Shown here: piece after piece, positions 43,953-53,238 of the stretch
Layout of the letters: the number at the start of each line of letters is the position of its first letter
Numbering within the stretch: position 1 is the stretch's first letter
Source of the DNA: Sporothrix humicola
Taxonomy: Eukaryota; Ascomycota; Sordariomycetes; Ophiostomatales; Ophiostomataceae
DNA: 64,000 nt
Assembly: GCA_021396245.1 (NCBI GenBank)
Contig: WNYE01000106.1
Span: 1-64,000 of the forward strand
Direction of reading: 5' to 3'
Notes under the pieces: model-generated
The model's database searches: none
Told to the model about the DNA's origin: nothing
The model's input: only the letters and a program-made list of their open reading frames with translations
Position numbers and translations under genes: made by a program

Positions 43953-45840
43953 ATTGATATTGTGATGATGTGATGATGGGTATGGAAGACGGAAGTCGGG
44001 AATCAGAAAGGAAGACAAGACGAGACAAGATATTGTCTGCTGGTGTATGCAAAAAAGATGCCAAGCCAGGGTCTCCGGCTCGTAAATGCAAAAGGGGTCC
44101 GAAGGAAAGGTGACGGGAAAGTGAGATGATATTAATTGCAGGCTGAGAAAGGGTACCAGGCGGCTAGTAATACGGCCTGTCCTGGCCTCTGGGTAAACAG
44201 TGGGTGATGGGCAAGTGAAAAACACAAAGTAAGTCGATAAATTGAATAATATTTACAGAAAATACGACTAAACGAAAACGTGGGCACTGGAAGTTGATAA
44301 ATGTTACGAGCTGGCACATCAAAAGAGGCAATTAAATCAATGGCGAGATGGGTGGTGGACCAGCCAGCCACCAAATCGTAATGGCCTCAACGCAATGTGC
44401 TTCTAGAACATTTCAAGTATGCCTATTGCGACAAAGGATCTGGATGGACTCTTGACAGAATCCAAGTCCAGTCGACAGAATGCCTCGTCTACGGCGTGGT
44501 TTGACAATGCATTTATGCTATGAAGTTGCAGCTGCACGATGGGACCGAGACAGGCTGCCCGAGACAAGACGGGCAACATGGGCTCAAGTCTGACTCTGTT
44601 TCGAGTCTGCCGTGCTCACTGCAGACTGCAAAAGGAAACAAAACAACTGGTTGTGCATGGGAAAAGACTACGCCGCACATGTCACTGGAAGGAAGCGGCG
44701 GCAGTGCCTGTGCTGTTCTGTTGGTCATTTAATCCCAGGCAGATCATAAGAGGAGGAACTTTAGATGGCGGAGTAATTTTGTGTTAAGCTTTTCGAAAGG
44801 AACCTCGTTCGATCAGGCTGTCCCGGGTATTTTTTGAAAATACGTGCCGCCTCCTATTCTTATTTCTAGTAAAAGTCTGTGCCTGGGAGGGCGCTTCGAT
44901 TGCCCTGAACTGCGCCGTCAAGACACATTTGTTGCATTGTTTTGGGTGGCTTGGTTTGGAGGCAGCTTGCAAAATGGGACGCCCACATTGATTTTCGTCG
45001 TCATCTCCAGCCACAACGTCGCCATCATGAGTGGTCCATCCAGCATTAGGTAAAAATCGTGGTGGGAGATTGAATGTGGCGTCGTATCGTGGGGTTGATA
45101 GAGATAAAGAGGGCACTCCTGTATTGTACGACGGCCCCGCCGATTCAAACAAGGTGAAAAGTACATGACTGTGAAGGTTGCAAAGCCTGGTTGAGGCCTG
45201 TGGCTGGACGAAGATCACAAAAGGAAGGAATATGGAAGGAATGACGGGCTCCAACAAAAGCTCTCGGTCGAGTTCGTCGGGACCGGCTGCCTGCATAAAA
45301 GCGAGGGAACACGCAATGCAAGCACAATACGACAGAAGGAGATTGCTTACAGTTGAAATGTAAGAATCAGCCGGAAAACTAGCTGTAAATACGACAAAAT
45401 TCCAATGAAGGAGTGTACAAACTACTGGCACAACCTCAGAATGGGAGAATAAACTTCCCAAAATGTTCACCGTCGTCTCTTTTGAAAGTGATAGTTCCTG
45501 GGAACCCTCACACTCTGCACCAAAAAAGCTTATTTCGACTTGATGGCGTATTGTTACGGGCCCAATCCCTGCCCACTCCTGGCTGCTGCACAAAAAACGT
45601 GCTCGACGCCAAATTTGTGCGGGCAGATCCATGGGCCGGTCTAGACCACACTCTCTTTCTCGCACTCTGAGTCCTCTGACTGACCACCTCTAGCCTTCCA
45701 ATCTCGTGTAAGTCGTGGCTTTTTGCGAGCAGAACGGTCAGAACATCAACAACAGCGACGAATGGCTTTGTCACAATTTGGCACCCAGTCAGATAATTGA
45801 AACCTCAAAAAAAAAAAAAAAAAAAAAAGAAAAGAAAAGC
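43953..45840. other. Intergenic with one uncertain long frame
   Basis: Chitin deacetylase promoter then mixed DNA. The minus strand is open from 45665 to 44784 (293 codons) with no recognised domain. It holds GTAAGC and TTTTATGCAG signals that could mark an intron. A tract of more than 20 A lies near 45807-45828. Confidence 0.45.
44784..45665 (-). CDS. Hypothetical open frame, doubtful
   Basis: I do not recognise it. It is 293 codons long in DNA of moderate GC, which is long for chance, but codon use is unlike the confident genes. The middle is hydrophobic (P-S-I-F-L-P-F-V-I-F-V), without a clear signal peptide. The frame contains an internal GTAAGC and a TTTTATGCAG acceptor-like site, so a spliced shorter protein is possible. 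No homologue can be named. Confidence 0.2.
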   Translation of the reverse strand: MRERECGLDRPMDLPAQIWRRARFLCSSQEWAGIGPVTIRHQVEISFFGAECEGSQELSLSKETTVNILGSLFSHSEVVPVVCTLLHWNFVVFTASFPADSYISTVSNLLLSYCACIACSLAFMQAAGPDELDRELLLEPVIPSIFLPFVIFVQPQASTRLCNLHSHVLFTLFESAGPSYNTGVPSLSLSTPRYDATFNLPPRFLPNAGWTTHDGDVVAGDDDENQCGRPILQAASKPSHPKQCNKCVLTAQFRAIEAPSQAQTFTRNKNRRRHVFSKNTRDSLIERGSFRKA

Positions 45841-45859
45841 ATTCACAATCACCTTTTTA

Positions 45860-45957
45860 CCTGTAGAGTTCATCGCTAAGCCGACCGACGCCGCCGGCCA
45901 CATAGGTAGAACGCGCTGCCGTCCTTGGCGCGGGCCTTGAAGATCTTGTAGACAATA
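45860..45957 (-). pseudogene. Fragment of a POM33-like gene
   Basis: On the minus strand, the segment translating I-V-Y-K-I-F-K-A-R-A-K-D-G matches I-V-Y-K-T-F-K-A-R-A-K-G-G of the intact gene at about 30573-30612. Over 37 aligned bases only three differ, all C/G to T/A transitions. Similarity fades into G-rich sequence corresponding to the next 50 bases, after which the frame stops. It is only about 100 bp long. Confidence 0.6.
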
Positions 45958-46160
45958 GGTAGGTGGTGAACCCGTAGTCGTGCCTGCTATTTGCATGGGC
46001 AAGAATCAATAGACTCGCTCTTGCCGATGTTGTGTCAAAGTAACTTGGAATGACAAGCAATGGGCTTGTTCTTGCCGCCAGTGGTCTTTCTTCAGGAACA
46101 TCGCACTTGCTATTTTTTTTCCCGCTGGGTGTAAACGGCAAGCTCGCACTTTCCAAACTT
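45958..46160 (-). repeat. Inverted copies of the ~70-bp repeat
   Basis: Read on the minus strand this holds GGCAAGAACAAGCCCATTGC, GGCAAGAGCGAGTCTATTG and AGCAAGTGCGA. These are the same words as the plus-strand array that starts about 300 bp further on. Confidence 0.55.
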
Positions 46161-46429
46161 TACCAGATTGGCCATTACTTCCACCTCTCCTGACATGTGA
46201 TTGTACGTACGAAGAGAGGGGGAGGGCTTAAAAACAAATCTAGAGAAAATGGAGGACCCTGGTTAGTTGTGCTACAAATGGTCTCAAAAAATGGTCCATT
46301 TATTTTTACAATTATTCCATCTTCCTCCCCAGTATCGCAGCGAGGTAAAAAGTCACGATCTAAGAAGACGACAAGCACGACGTATGGAGCGAGTGCCCAT
46401 GTGGATTGCAAGAAATGGTCCTGAATGAC

Positions 46430-47095
46430 TCCTTGTGCAGCAAATCGTGTACCTTCATCACTGGTTCGCCTTGTCGAGCAAGGCAGGTACGATGTATTCA
46501 AACCAATGCAATGGAGGTAAGAACGAGCTCGTTGCTGGTCCATCTCGCAGATTGAGGCATGTGCGATCCATCTAGATTAGGAGACCGGTGGAAAGAGCGA
46601 CATCGTTGCCCATCCACCGTGTACAGCATGGAAAGTGCGATTCATACATCGGAGGTAGGAACGGGCTCGTTGCTGGTCCACTGTGTAAAACAAGGCAAGT
46701 GCGATATCTAGATCAATGTAATGGAGGGGTAGGAGCGCGCTCCTTCCTGGTCTATTATGTAGACAAGGCAAGGGCAGCTCGTTCAAATCAATACACCGGC
46801 GGTAAGAGCGACCTCATTATTCGTCCATCGAGTAGAAGATGGCAAGTACAACTAATCAAAATTGGTAAGAGCGAGCCCGTTGCCGGACCATCAAATAGGC
46901 AGAGGCAAGTGCGACTCATTCAGGCCGGTACACCGGAAGAAGGAGCCAGCCCGTTGCTGGTCCACCGAGAAGAACAAGGCAAGCACGACTCATTAAATAA
47001 AGTAGATCACGGCAAGAGTCAGCCTCTTTTCCTTCCCCCAAAAAATCACTTGACACAAAACCGGTAAGAGCGAGTCTGTTACATCTGTACGCAGC
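46430..47095 (+). repeat. Degenerate tandem array, unit about 70 bp, 8-9 copies
   Basis: Each unit begins GGTAAGAGCGAGCYCGTTGC, continues with a GGTCCA step, then GGCAAGTGCGA and a CAT-rich end. Unit starts fall near 46516, 46586, 46653, 46727, 46800, 46863, 46930, 47006 and 47065. Lengths vary (52-76 nt) and are not multiples of three, which argues against selection for coding. A 159-codon frame across it (46588-47067) is probably incidental. Confidence 0.75.
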
Positions 47096-47196
47096 AAGTG
47101 GCCACGACCATCCGCAGTGGCCATCGATGATCACAGAAACATACAAGACATGCATGAATTAGATAGTGAACATTAACTAAGAATCTGTGGCAAAAC

Positions 47197-47395
47197 AATA
47201 AGCTTTTTGGCCTGGCGCGAACCGAGCCGACTCTAGTGTTGTGCGGTCTAGTCATTAGGCGGTAATATTAAGAAACTACGGAGTACTAGATGCCGGAATA
47301 TTGAAGGTGCGTTGAGGTTTGGGGATGTTAGCCTTGCCTTCTTCATCATTTTCCAAATAAGGGTCTGAATAAGGGTCTGAATAAGGGTCTTGAGT
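47197..47395 (+). promoter_or_regulatory. Shared upstream block, copy B
   Basis: Begins AATAAGCTTTTTGGCCTGG and CGCGAACCGAGCC, passes CTCTAGTGTTG, and ends with three direct copies of GGGTCTGAATAA or its variant before TTGAG. Homologous in word order to the blocks before members A and C. Confidence 0.75.
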
Positions 47396-47461
47396 TTTTT
47401 CTGTGTGGCTTTTTTATTTTCTTATTCTTCTCTTCTGACTTCACTAGGCGCGACGCATATT

Positions 47462-47469
47462 TATATAAA
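47462..47469 (+). promoter_or_regulatory. TATA box of family member B
   Basis: TATATAAA, 98 nt before the ATG at 47560 and about 70 nt after the shared block. Confidence 0.6.
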
Positions 47470-47559
47470 GCAAACATCCATTCTCTCACACACTCTTTTT
47501 ACTACTTTTTCACTGCCAAACCATCAACATCGACGGCATAAAACAGAATTATCATCGCA

Positions 47560-48525
47560 ATGTACATCCCAGCTTGTAATACGACGGAGCAGGTAAGGAA
47601 AACGTTCTACTGTGTCTCCATTTCATAACCAGAAGCATTTGAATAGCTAACAAGATTCAAGGTGCAGAGTCCACAGGACCCTCCAAAGAAGAGCACCCGT
47701 TCTCGTTCTGGGAGGCGCAAAAACAAACGCAAACCCAGGCTGGATGCAGGCGCAATGTTGAAGGAGAGGTTATTCGGTCCAGACATCCGACGACAAAGAC
47801 AGGAATATGAACAAAATGCTCCACAGGGTTTCCGCAGGCATTTCCGGCGCAAATTCAAGCCAGACATTACTGCCATAATAAATGAGAGGCGGTACGGTCC
47901 AGAAATCCAACAACAGAGAGAGAAATATGAGCACGACACGCCCAAGAGTGCTGCCCGCAGGTTTTTCCGGCGCAAATTCAAGCCGGACATACGCGCGATA
48001 TTGGATGAGCGGATGTACGGTCCAGAAATCGAGCAACAGAGGCAGGAATATGAACAAGCCACTCCTAAAAACGGACTCCTCAAGTTTTTCAGGCGCAAGT
48101 TCAAACCTGACATACGTGCGATATTGGATGAGAGGATGATGCACCATTTAGGGTACCGGCAATCGACTGCGCCCGAGACAGTGGCCATGAACGAGAGTGG
48201 ATTCCATCGAACAACGCAGCCAGCAATTCAACCAACAAACCGGGCAGTGATGAAGACGACTACCAAGACGACAACGAAGCCAGCAACGAAGTCAACAAAA
48301 CAGCCAGCAACCCAGACAACGACGCAGACGACAACCAAGACGACAACTCAGACGATAACCCAGACAACCACCCAGACAAGAATCGAAGCAGTAACCCAGA
48401 CGACGACCCAAGGCAACTTCTATAGCACTACTCCCAGGGAATCGACAGTTATGATATCTCCAGGAGCATCCATCTCAACAACATCAAACGAGGCAAACAA
48501 AACCGTCGTCTGTGCTTCAACATAA
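47560..48525 (+). CDS. Family member B: basic protein with 41-residue repeats
   Basis: Unrecognised protein of about 299 aa. Exon 1 is 47560-47592 (M-Y-I-P-A-C-N-T-T-E-Q) and exon 2 runs from 47662 (or 47668) to 48525, phase 0. The 69-nt intron is GTAAGG to TTCAAG with branch GCTAAC. The N-terminus is Lys/Arg-rich (S-G-R-R-K-N-K-R-K). Three and a half repeats of 41 residues follow, consensus R-R-K-F-K-P-D-I-x-A-I-x-x-E-R-x-Y-G-P-E-I then Q-Q-R-x-x-Y-E. They are encoded by exact 123-bp units and probably helical. A Thr/Gln/Lys-rich stretch (T-K-T-T-T, T-Q-T-T-T steps) then leads to S-T-V-M-I-S-P-G, the start of the module of members A and C, after which it diverges. There is no signal peptide. 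Nuclear or nucleic-acid binding is a guess from charge only. Confidence 0.6.
47722..48150 (+). repeat. 123-bp coding tandem repeats in member B
   Basis: The CGGCGCAAATTCAAG-type unit start recurs at 47845, 47968 and 48091, exactly 123 bp apart. One more diverged unit lies before them. The last copy is truncated. Confidence 0.85.
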
Positions 48526-48625
48526 CACGAAAACAGCCCAGATATGCCAATATCAAACGACAGTAATCCCGTGAGATGTCGTCATCTTCACATAACGGGA
48601 TGAAGAGTTCCATACGCAGAAAAGA

Positions 48626-48790
48626 AATATGCTTTTTGGCCTGGGGCGCGCCGAACCTCTACTAGTCGTAGTTCGTCGTCTAATCATCTTAGACGAAAGG
48701 CTAGCATCACGAAACTCTGACGAAGGCGTTGAAGCTTGGGTTACTAGCCCTGCCCTCGTTTTCAGGGTCTGAATAAGGGTGTTGAGTACG
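48626..48790 (+). promoter_or_regulatory. Shared upstream block, copy C
   Basis: Begins AATATGCTTTTTGGCCTGG and GGCGCGCCGAACC, passes ACTAGTCGTAG, and ends CCTCGTTTTCAGGGTCT then GAATAAGGGTGTTGAG. It lies just downstream of member B, so the B-C interval looks like a tandem duplication. Confidence 0.75.
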
Positions 48791-48815
48791 TACCGCACTG
48801 CTTACTGTAAAAAGA

Positions 48816-48824
48816 TATATATAA
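48816..48824 (+). promoter_or_regulatory. TATA box of family member C
   Basis: TATATATAA about 25 nt after the shared block. The ATG at 49141 is 325 nt further on, longer than in A and B; an A-tract of more than 25 bases lies between (about 48940-48966). Confidence 0.5.
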
Positions 48825-48943
48825 GACGGCCGTTGATTCACTCCATCCCTTCCTCTCCTGTATATGTGTGTTTCTTGTGCGTCATTTTCAGAAAGCCTTA
48901 TGTACCAACTATATTAAAGAGCCTCGACTCCCCTTCCTTCAAA

Positions 48944-48974
<31 letters not shown>

Positions 48975-49140
48975 GAAAAAAAAAGGGCAACAAGAATCAC
49001 CAACAATATCTAATCAACCCGAAACCCCCCCCTCTGCTTCAACCAAGACAAATTCTTTAGCTCTATCACGACTGCCGAGTGTCCCCATTTCGTTTTTAAT
49101 AAAAAGAACGTCGACAGTACTTAGGGTCCCGACCTTCAAA

Positions 49141-49523
49141 ATGGATGGAAAAGTGAGTTTGCCAGCCTTTTGCTTCCCAACGACCTGAAACTTGGCACCT
49201 AACCAGATGCAGAATCAACAAAGACATGCCAAAAGGGGCATATTTTCTCTTTTTTCTTGCTTCGGGCGCAAACCCAATCCAAATACCTCCTCGTCGTCAA
49301 ACAATGCGCCATACCGGCGCTCGTCTGACACTCTCTGCGAGATTTCCCAGAGCCTCCCTCTCAGCATATCCCCTCGAAAGATATTTCTACACATAAGCCA
49401 ACATTGCCATCATATACTATTCCAGTGTATGACATTGCCCTAGGAGGAACTCTTGTCGTGACCCCAGGTACACGGTATCGGTTCAGTGTCAATGGAGAAT
49501 TTAAATGCTACATTCAGGCATGA
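49141..49523 (+). pseudogene. Family member C, frameshifted or with an unresolved intron
   Basis: Same plan as member A: a four-codon first exon (49141-49152, M-D-G-K), a 54-nt intron with GTGAGT donor and CTAACCAG end, then an exon from 49207 with R-G-I-F-S-L-F-S-C-F-G and a Ser/Asn-rich stretch. From about 49329 the family-like sequence continues in a different frame: P-E-P-P-S-Q, then G-G-T-L-V-V-T-P-G-T-R-Y, F-S-V-N-G and C-Y-I-Q-A before TGA at 49521. The two halves are offset by one base in 49320-49345. I found no intron with matching phases, so the copy is either inactivated or carries a base-call error. The original frame stops at 49443. Confidence 0.5.
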
Positions 49524-49884
49524 GTTGGCAAACTGGCAACATACAAGAATGGGGCAAGAGTAGCGATGCCACGATCTTTCCCAACTTCTCGAACTATTTC
49601 ATTAGGAAGGCACCAACACTTTATTAGGAAAGAAAGGGGTGAAAGCGGTTATGAATGGAGGAAGGAGCGAATGTTTACCAAAATCGAGAGAAAAAGAACG
49701 GGGAAGGAACGACGGGCAATGTTTACATCCGATATGAGGCAAGAACGATATGCCATGTTTACATAGGAGCAGATTCTTCTCGTCGTTGGATCTTCCAGTT
49801 GACTTTTGGTTCTGCAAGAAGAAGAAGAAGAATCAATTTTTTTTTTTAAAGAATACAATACTTTTTTTCTTAAAAATATTCATC

Positions 49885-50369
49885 ATGTCGGACCTCCCCG
49901 AGATTCCCGACTTGCCGTCTCCGTCCTCACCCGATTATTTCAAATATTTCTTCTACGTATGGGTGCTATGCGTCATGGTTATCGTTTCATGGTACCCGGT
50001 TGGTCTCGCGAAGCTGCTTACAGCAGTTGCCGACATCATCCGCGCCGTGAAAAGCCGCCCACGGGACATCGAACGCGACGCTGGCGTCGAACTACCAGTG
50101 CGAGTGAGGCTGACACCTTGTCACAATGGCGAGAATGATCGCCCGGCGCCGGGGAATGAAAATCGCCCTGGTGACGCGGCAGCCGACGTGCATGGTTAAA
50201 GCTGACGCCCCGTCCATCTCCAGCTCCTGATTCGAACCATGTGGCCGCCTGGTCACCGGCCGGCGTGGTTCCAGGGCTGGACAGCGTGACGTATTCGGAC
50301 GAAGACGATGACAACTTTCAACTCCGACGATCGCGAGGTCGTCGAGATCACTTTCCTAGGTTGGGGTGA
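49885..50369 (+). CDS. Small single-pass membrane protein, hypothetical
   Basis: I do not recognise it. The first exon (49885-50170) encodes a Pro/Ser/Asp-rich start, then a strong hydrophobic helix (Y-F-F-Y-V-W-V-L-C-V-M-V-I-V-S-W) at about residues 20-40 and a charged tail. A 53-nt intron (50171-50223, GTGACG donor, GCTGAC branch, TCCAG end) is inferred because it joins phase 1 to an open exon 50224-50369 with an acidic D-E-D-D-D-N cluster. The product would be 143 aa; unspliced it would be 104 aa, ending at 50199. It follows member C in the same orientation but lacks the shared upstream block. Confidence 0.35.
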
Positions 50370-50610
50370 CCTGGCTGGGTTTGGCACCCTGGTCAGTCCA
50401 GGCAAAGGTCGGTGGGTCAGCGTGCCCGCATTGTCGCCTCGAGCGGCATTAACTGGTGACTCCGAATTCATATTCGGACAGCAAAAACCGTCCATCACTC
50501 ATCCATCAAACGAGTGTAAAACCAACCGAACAAACATCAATAGTATTGTACCTCTCCTGTTTTTTTTTTTCTCAGAAAAAAAAAAAAAAAACTTCTTTCG
50601 GCAACGCACA

Positions 50611-50612
<2 letters not shown>

Positions 50613-50644
<32 letters not shown>
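50613..50644. repeat. (CA)n microsatellite with nearby A and T tracts
   Basis: About 16 CA dinucleotides. A T10 tract and an A15 tract precede it at about 50561-50591. Confidence 0.95.
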
Positions 50645-50646
<2 letters not shown>

Positions 50647-53238
50647 CAACTTCAACCCAAAAGCCTTACCGTGCAAGAGCTGAGCCAAAGCTGCCAGATT
50701 TGCTTCTTCTCTATCCTTCGACAATCAAAAAAACGACAAGCTTCTATTCCACTTTCCACCAGACGTCTACAATCTGTCGTTTTTGTGTCTACAAATATTT
50801 CCTCCTTCGGTCCTTTGAGACCATTTCAAAATCAGACCGACTTCAAGACTTGGTGAGTTTTATCCTGCAGAGCAAGTTCTTGTGTACATGATGATGTGGA
50901 CCAATCAGCTAACATGAATTCTAGATACCCCGTACCGTATCGACAGCCAAGAGCCTTCCACTCTATTTCCGCATCCACTCTCAGCGGCCAACATTGCTCA
51001 AGTCGAGCCGGGTTCAAGTCGAGTCAGTCGTGCCGGCTCTTAGCCAGGCCAGACGAATGACCAACGTCTCTCTTCTTTTTTTCCCTCCCCCAAGGTAAGT
51101 TTACGATTCATTGTCAATGCCTGCTGTCAAGGTTGTAGTTTGTTGTGTCCGGATCTGCCACTAACAGCCATTGGACAGAGCCAGAGAGCCTTGAGAGCGC
51201 CTGGGAGCATTCGACATCTAGCCAATCAAATCAGCTGGATAAGTGGGCCACCATCCAACCAAACGACCCCACATGAAGCTCTCGTCTTCACGATCTTTCT
51301 CCTTGCATCAACTCTGCGTCTACAACTTTTATGATCACCAACGCTCCACGGACACCGCCAGCGGGTCTCTGTTTCTTTCCTAGCGCCGGTCTACCCGCCA
51401 AACAGAAAGATCCAACAAGCTGCAAGACGGCGGCCAGGAGCCATCAGTGAAGTAATCGGGTGTGCCATCGGCCTCGACGTTGTACCGCATGAGGGCAAGA
51501 GCTCGCCTTTTGCTCCAAGGTTCAACAAGTGGGAGGAAGTGCTTGATTCCAAAAACAAAGGATGATTTTCGTCTGTGCTATATCCCTCCGGCACCGGATC
51601 CGAGGACTTTGGAGGACTGAACCACCTTCATCTTGCAGATGGCCACATCTTCATCTTGATTGACGAAAAGACGATCGGAGATCGGAAAGCTTCCAGACAA
51701 TATCAGAGAGTCTGTGGAGGTCAAAACAATCCTTGAAGGCAGGCATCTTTTGTCGTGCCCTTCGTCGCATCCCGGAATGAGCTCCCGAAACCAATCCTTT
51801 CCTAGCCTCAGCAGCCACACACATGCACGGCTGGTGACAATCTCTTTGGGATCCCTGACATCTTTATCGTCTGCCTCGTCGTTTGCTCCGCCACGACATG
51901 CTTGCTTCCTCGACTGCCTCCTCGCCTGCCTCCCCACTTGCTTCGCTACATCAGGGTCTCTCAGGCCCGTGATTCGGGTTGTTATCACAACTGTCTCGAC
52001 GTATAGCTGGGCTGCTCCAAAATCAACTCTAGCAAGGAGGATTTGGTCGACATGTTTGGCCTTCTTATCCACCAAACAATCAAACAGGGCCCAAGTTGAG
52101 GGAAGAAATACAACCCATCAGCTAGCTCTAGCCCCTACGAGATGTGCCGCACGGAATGCTTGTGAACCACCCACCCATTTCTTCTTGGCGATGCATTTCC
52201 CAGTCGTCTCCAGAATGGTCTCGAGAAGCGCCTATGGGGCATGGAACCCGTCTCAACTTTGCTCCTGAGATCCCAAAGTTTGCTTCGCAGGGCAATCAAC
52301 AATGGGAGGCTGGGGTCACTGTTTTGGCTTTCTCGGTCAGCGTTCTCGGTCAACAACTACGTCCACATGTCCTGGGTTAAGACCCTCCGACAAATCCTCC
52401 TGGACGCCAGCGATGATGAGGCCTCGGGGCGTGCGACAATGCACAATGCAACAATATGCTTGTTCAAGGCCGCTCCCATCACAACATACAGTCTATGCCG
52501 CCATGTTTCGCATGGCTTCTTCAACGCACCACAACACCATAGCCCCAAAGCCCCAGAGCACCAGAGCACCAGAGCACCAGAGCACAGGAACCTCAGCCTG
52601 ACGACCGTCCAAGGTCAACGAGTCTCCCACTGCCCCCGTTTTGGGAAGGCCATACAAAGACCAAGGCCAGTGGCTATTCAGTTGAGTTTTTTCCCTTCTT
52701 ATTTCCATCTCTTCTTCTTTTCACCTGTCTTTCAGAGTTTACTAACTAATATCATCAGCTGAGTGTTGAACAGATCTGGACCTGTGTCTCTAGATCTGGT
52801 CCCGCCATACCGCAAACGTCCCCTCCCCAAGAAGCCTGTCTGTTCGTTGCAGCCCGACAACCTATCTCTGGCATATCCCGACCCTCCAAGCCAGCAACAT
52901 ATCTGTCCACGCCGACCTCGATGCTGGACTCCTTCTCTGCATTCCTGCTCTGGCTTCCTGCTCTGGTTCCCCACAGACGCCCAGTTGGTGACCTCCAAAG
53001 CAAATCCCCAATACATCATCAGAACCACCAGTCCAGCCACAAGATTATTAAGTGGCCATGATTGGTACGAGGTCAGGCGGAATTCAAGCTGCCGGTCACA
53101 CAATCTACAAGCAGCTCGCCGCCGCGCCCAACACCGAGCCGCAGAACACCACCCACCGACGGGGCTGCGATCGGTTGTGATGCCCAGCCGGCAGGCCAGA
53201 CGCACGAAACGCACCGGACGCCTGATCCGGCGCCCTAA
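50645..53238. other. Gene-poor region with possible decayed frames
   Basis: No intact gene. The minus strand at 52075-51578 is open for 165 codons with protein-like composition (L-P-S-R-I-V-L-T-S-T-D-S-L-I-L-S), and two other minus frames continue to about 51390. This suggests a degraded gene of unknown family. Four AGAGCACC-type direct repeats lie at about 52555-52595. Confidence 0.35.
53107..53160 (+). pseudogene. Second fragment of a POM33-like gene
   Basis: A 24-nt stretch encoding K-Q-L-A-A-A-P-N is identical to the intact gene at about 30808-30831. The next 25 bases align at about 20 of 25 after removal of a 12-nt duplicated segment present in the intact gene (P-Q and T-H retained). 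No similarity seen beyond. Confidence 0.5.

Noticed and set aside
46588..47067. 159-codon open frame across the 70-bp repeat array
   Set aside because: Repeat units vary in length and are not multiples of three, so the frame passes through each copy differently; no coding signature.
46430..47095. CRISPR-like array
   Set aside because: Repeats are diverged and contiguous without unique spacers, and the organism is eukaryotic.
50308..50856. 182-codon frame with a G-T-L-V-S-P-G-K stretch resembling the family module
   Set aside because: The match is short, lacks the I-Q-G end and the upstream block, and the frame runs into A/T tracts and the CA repeat.
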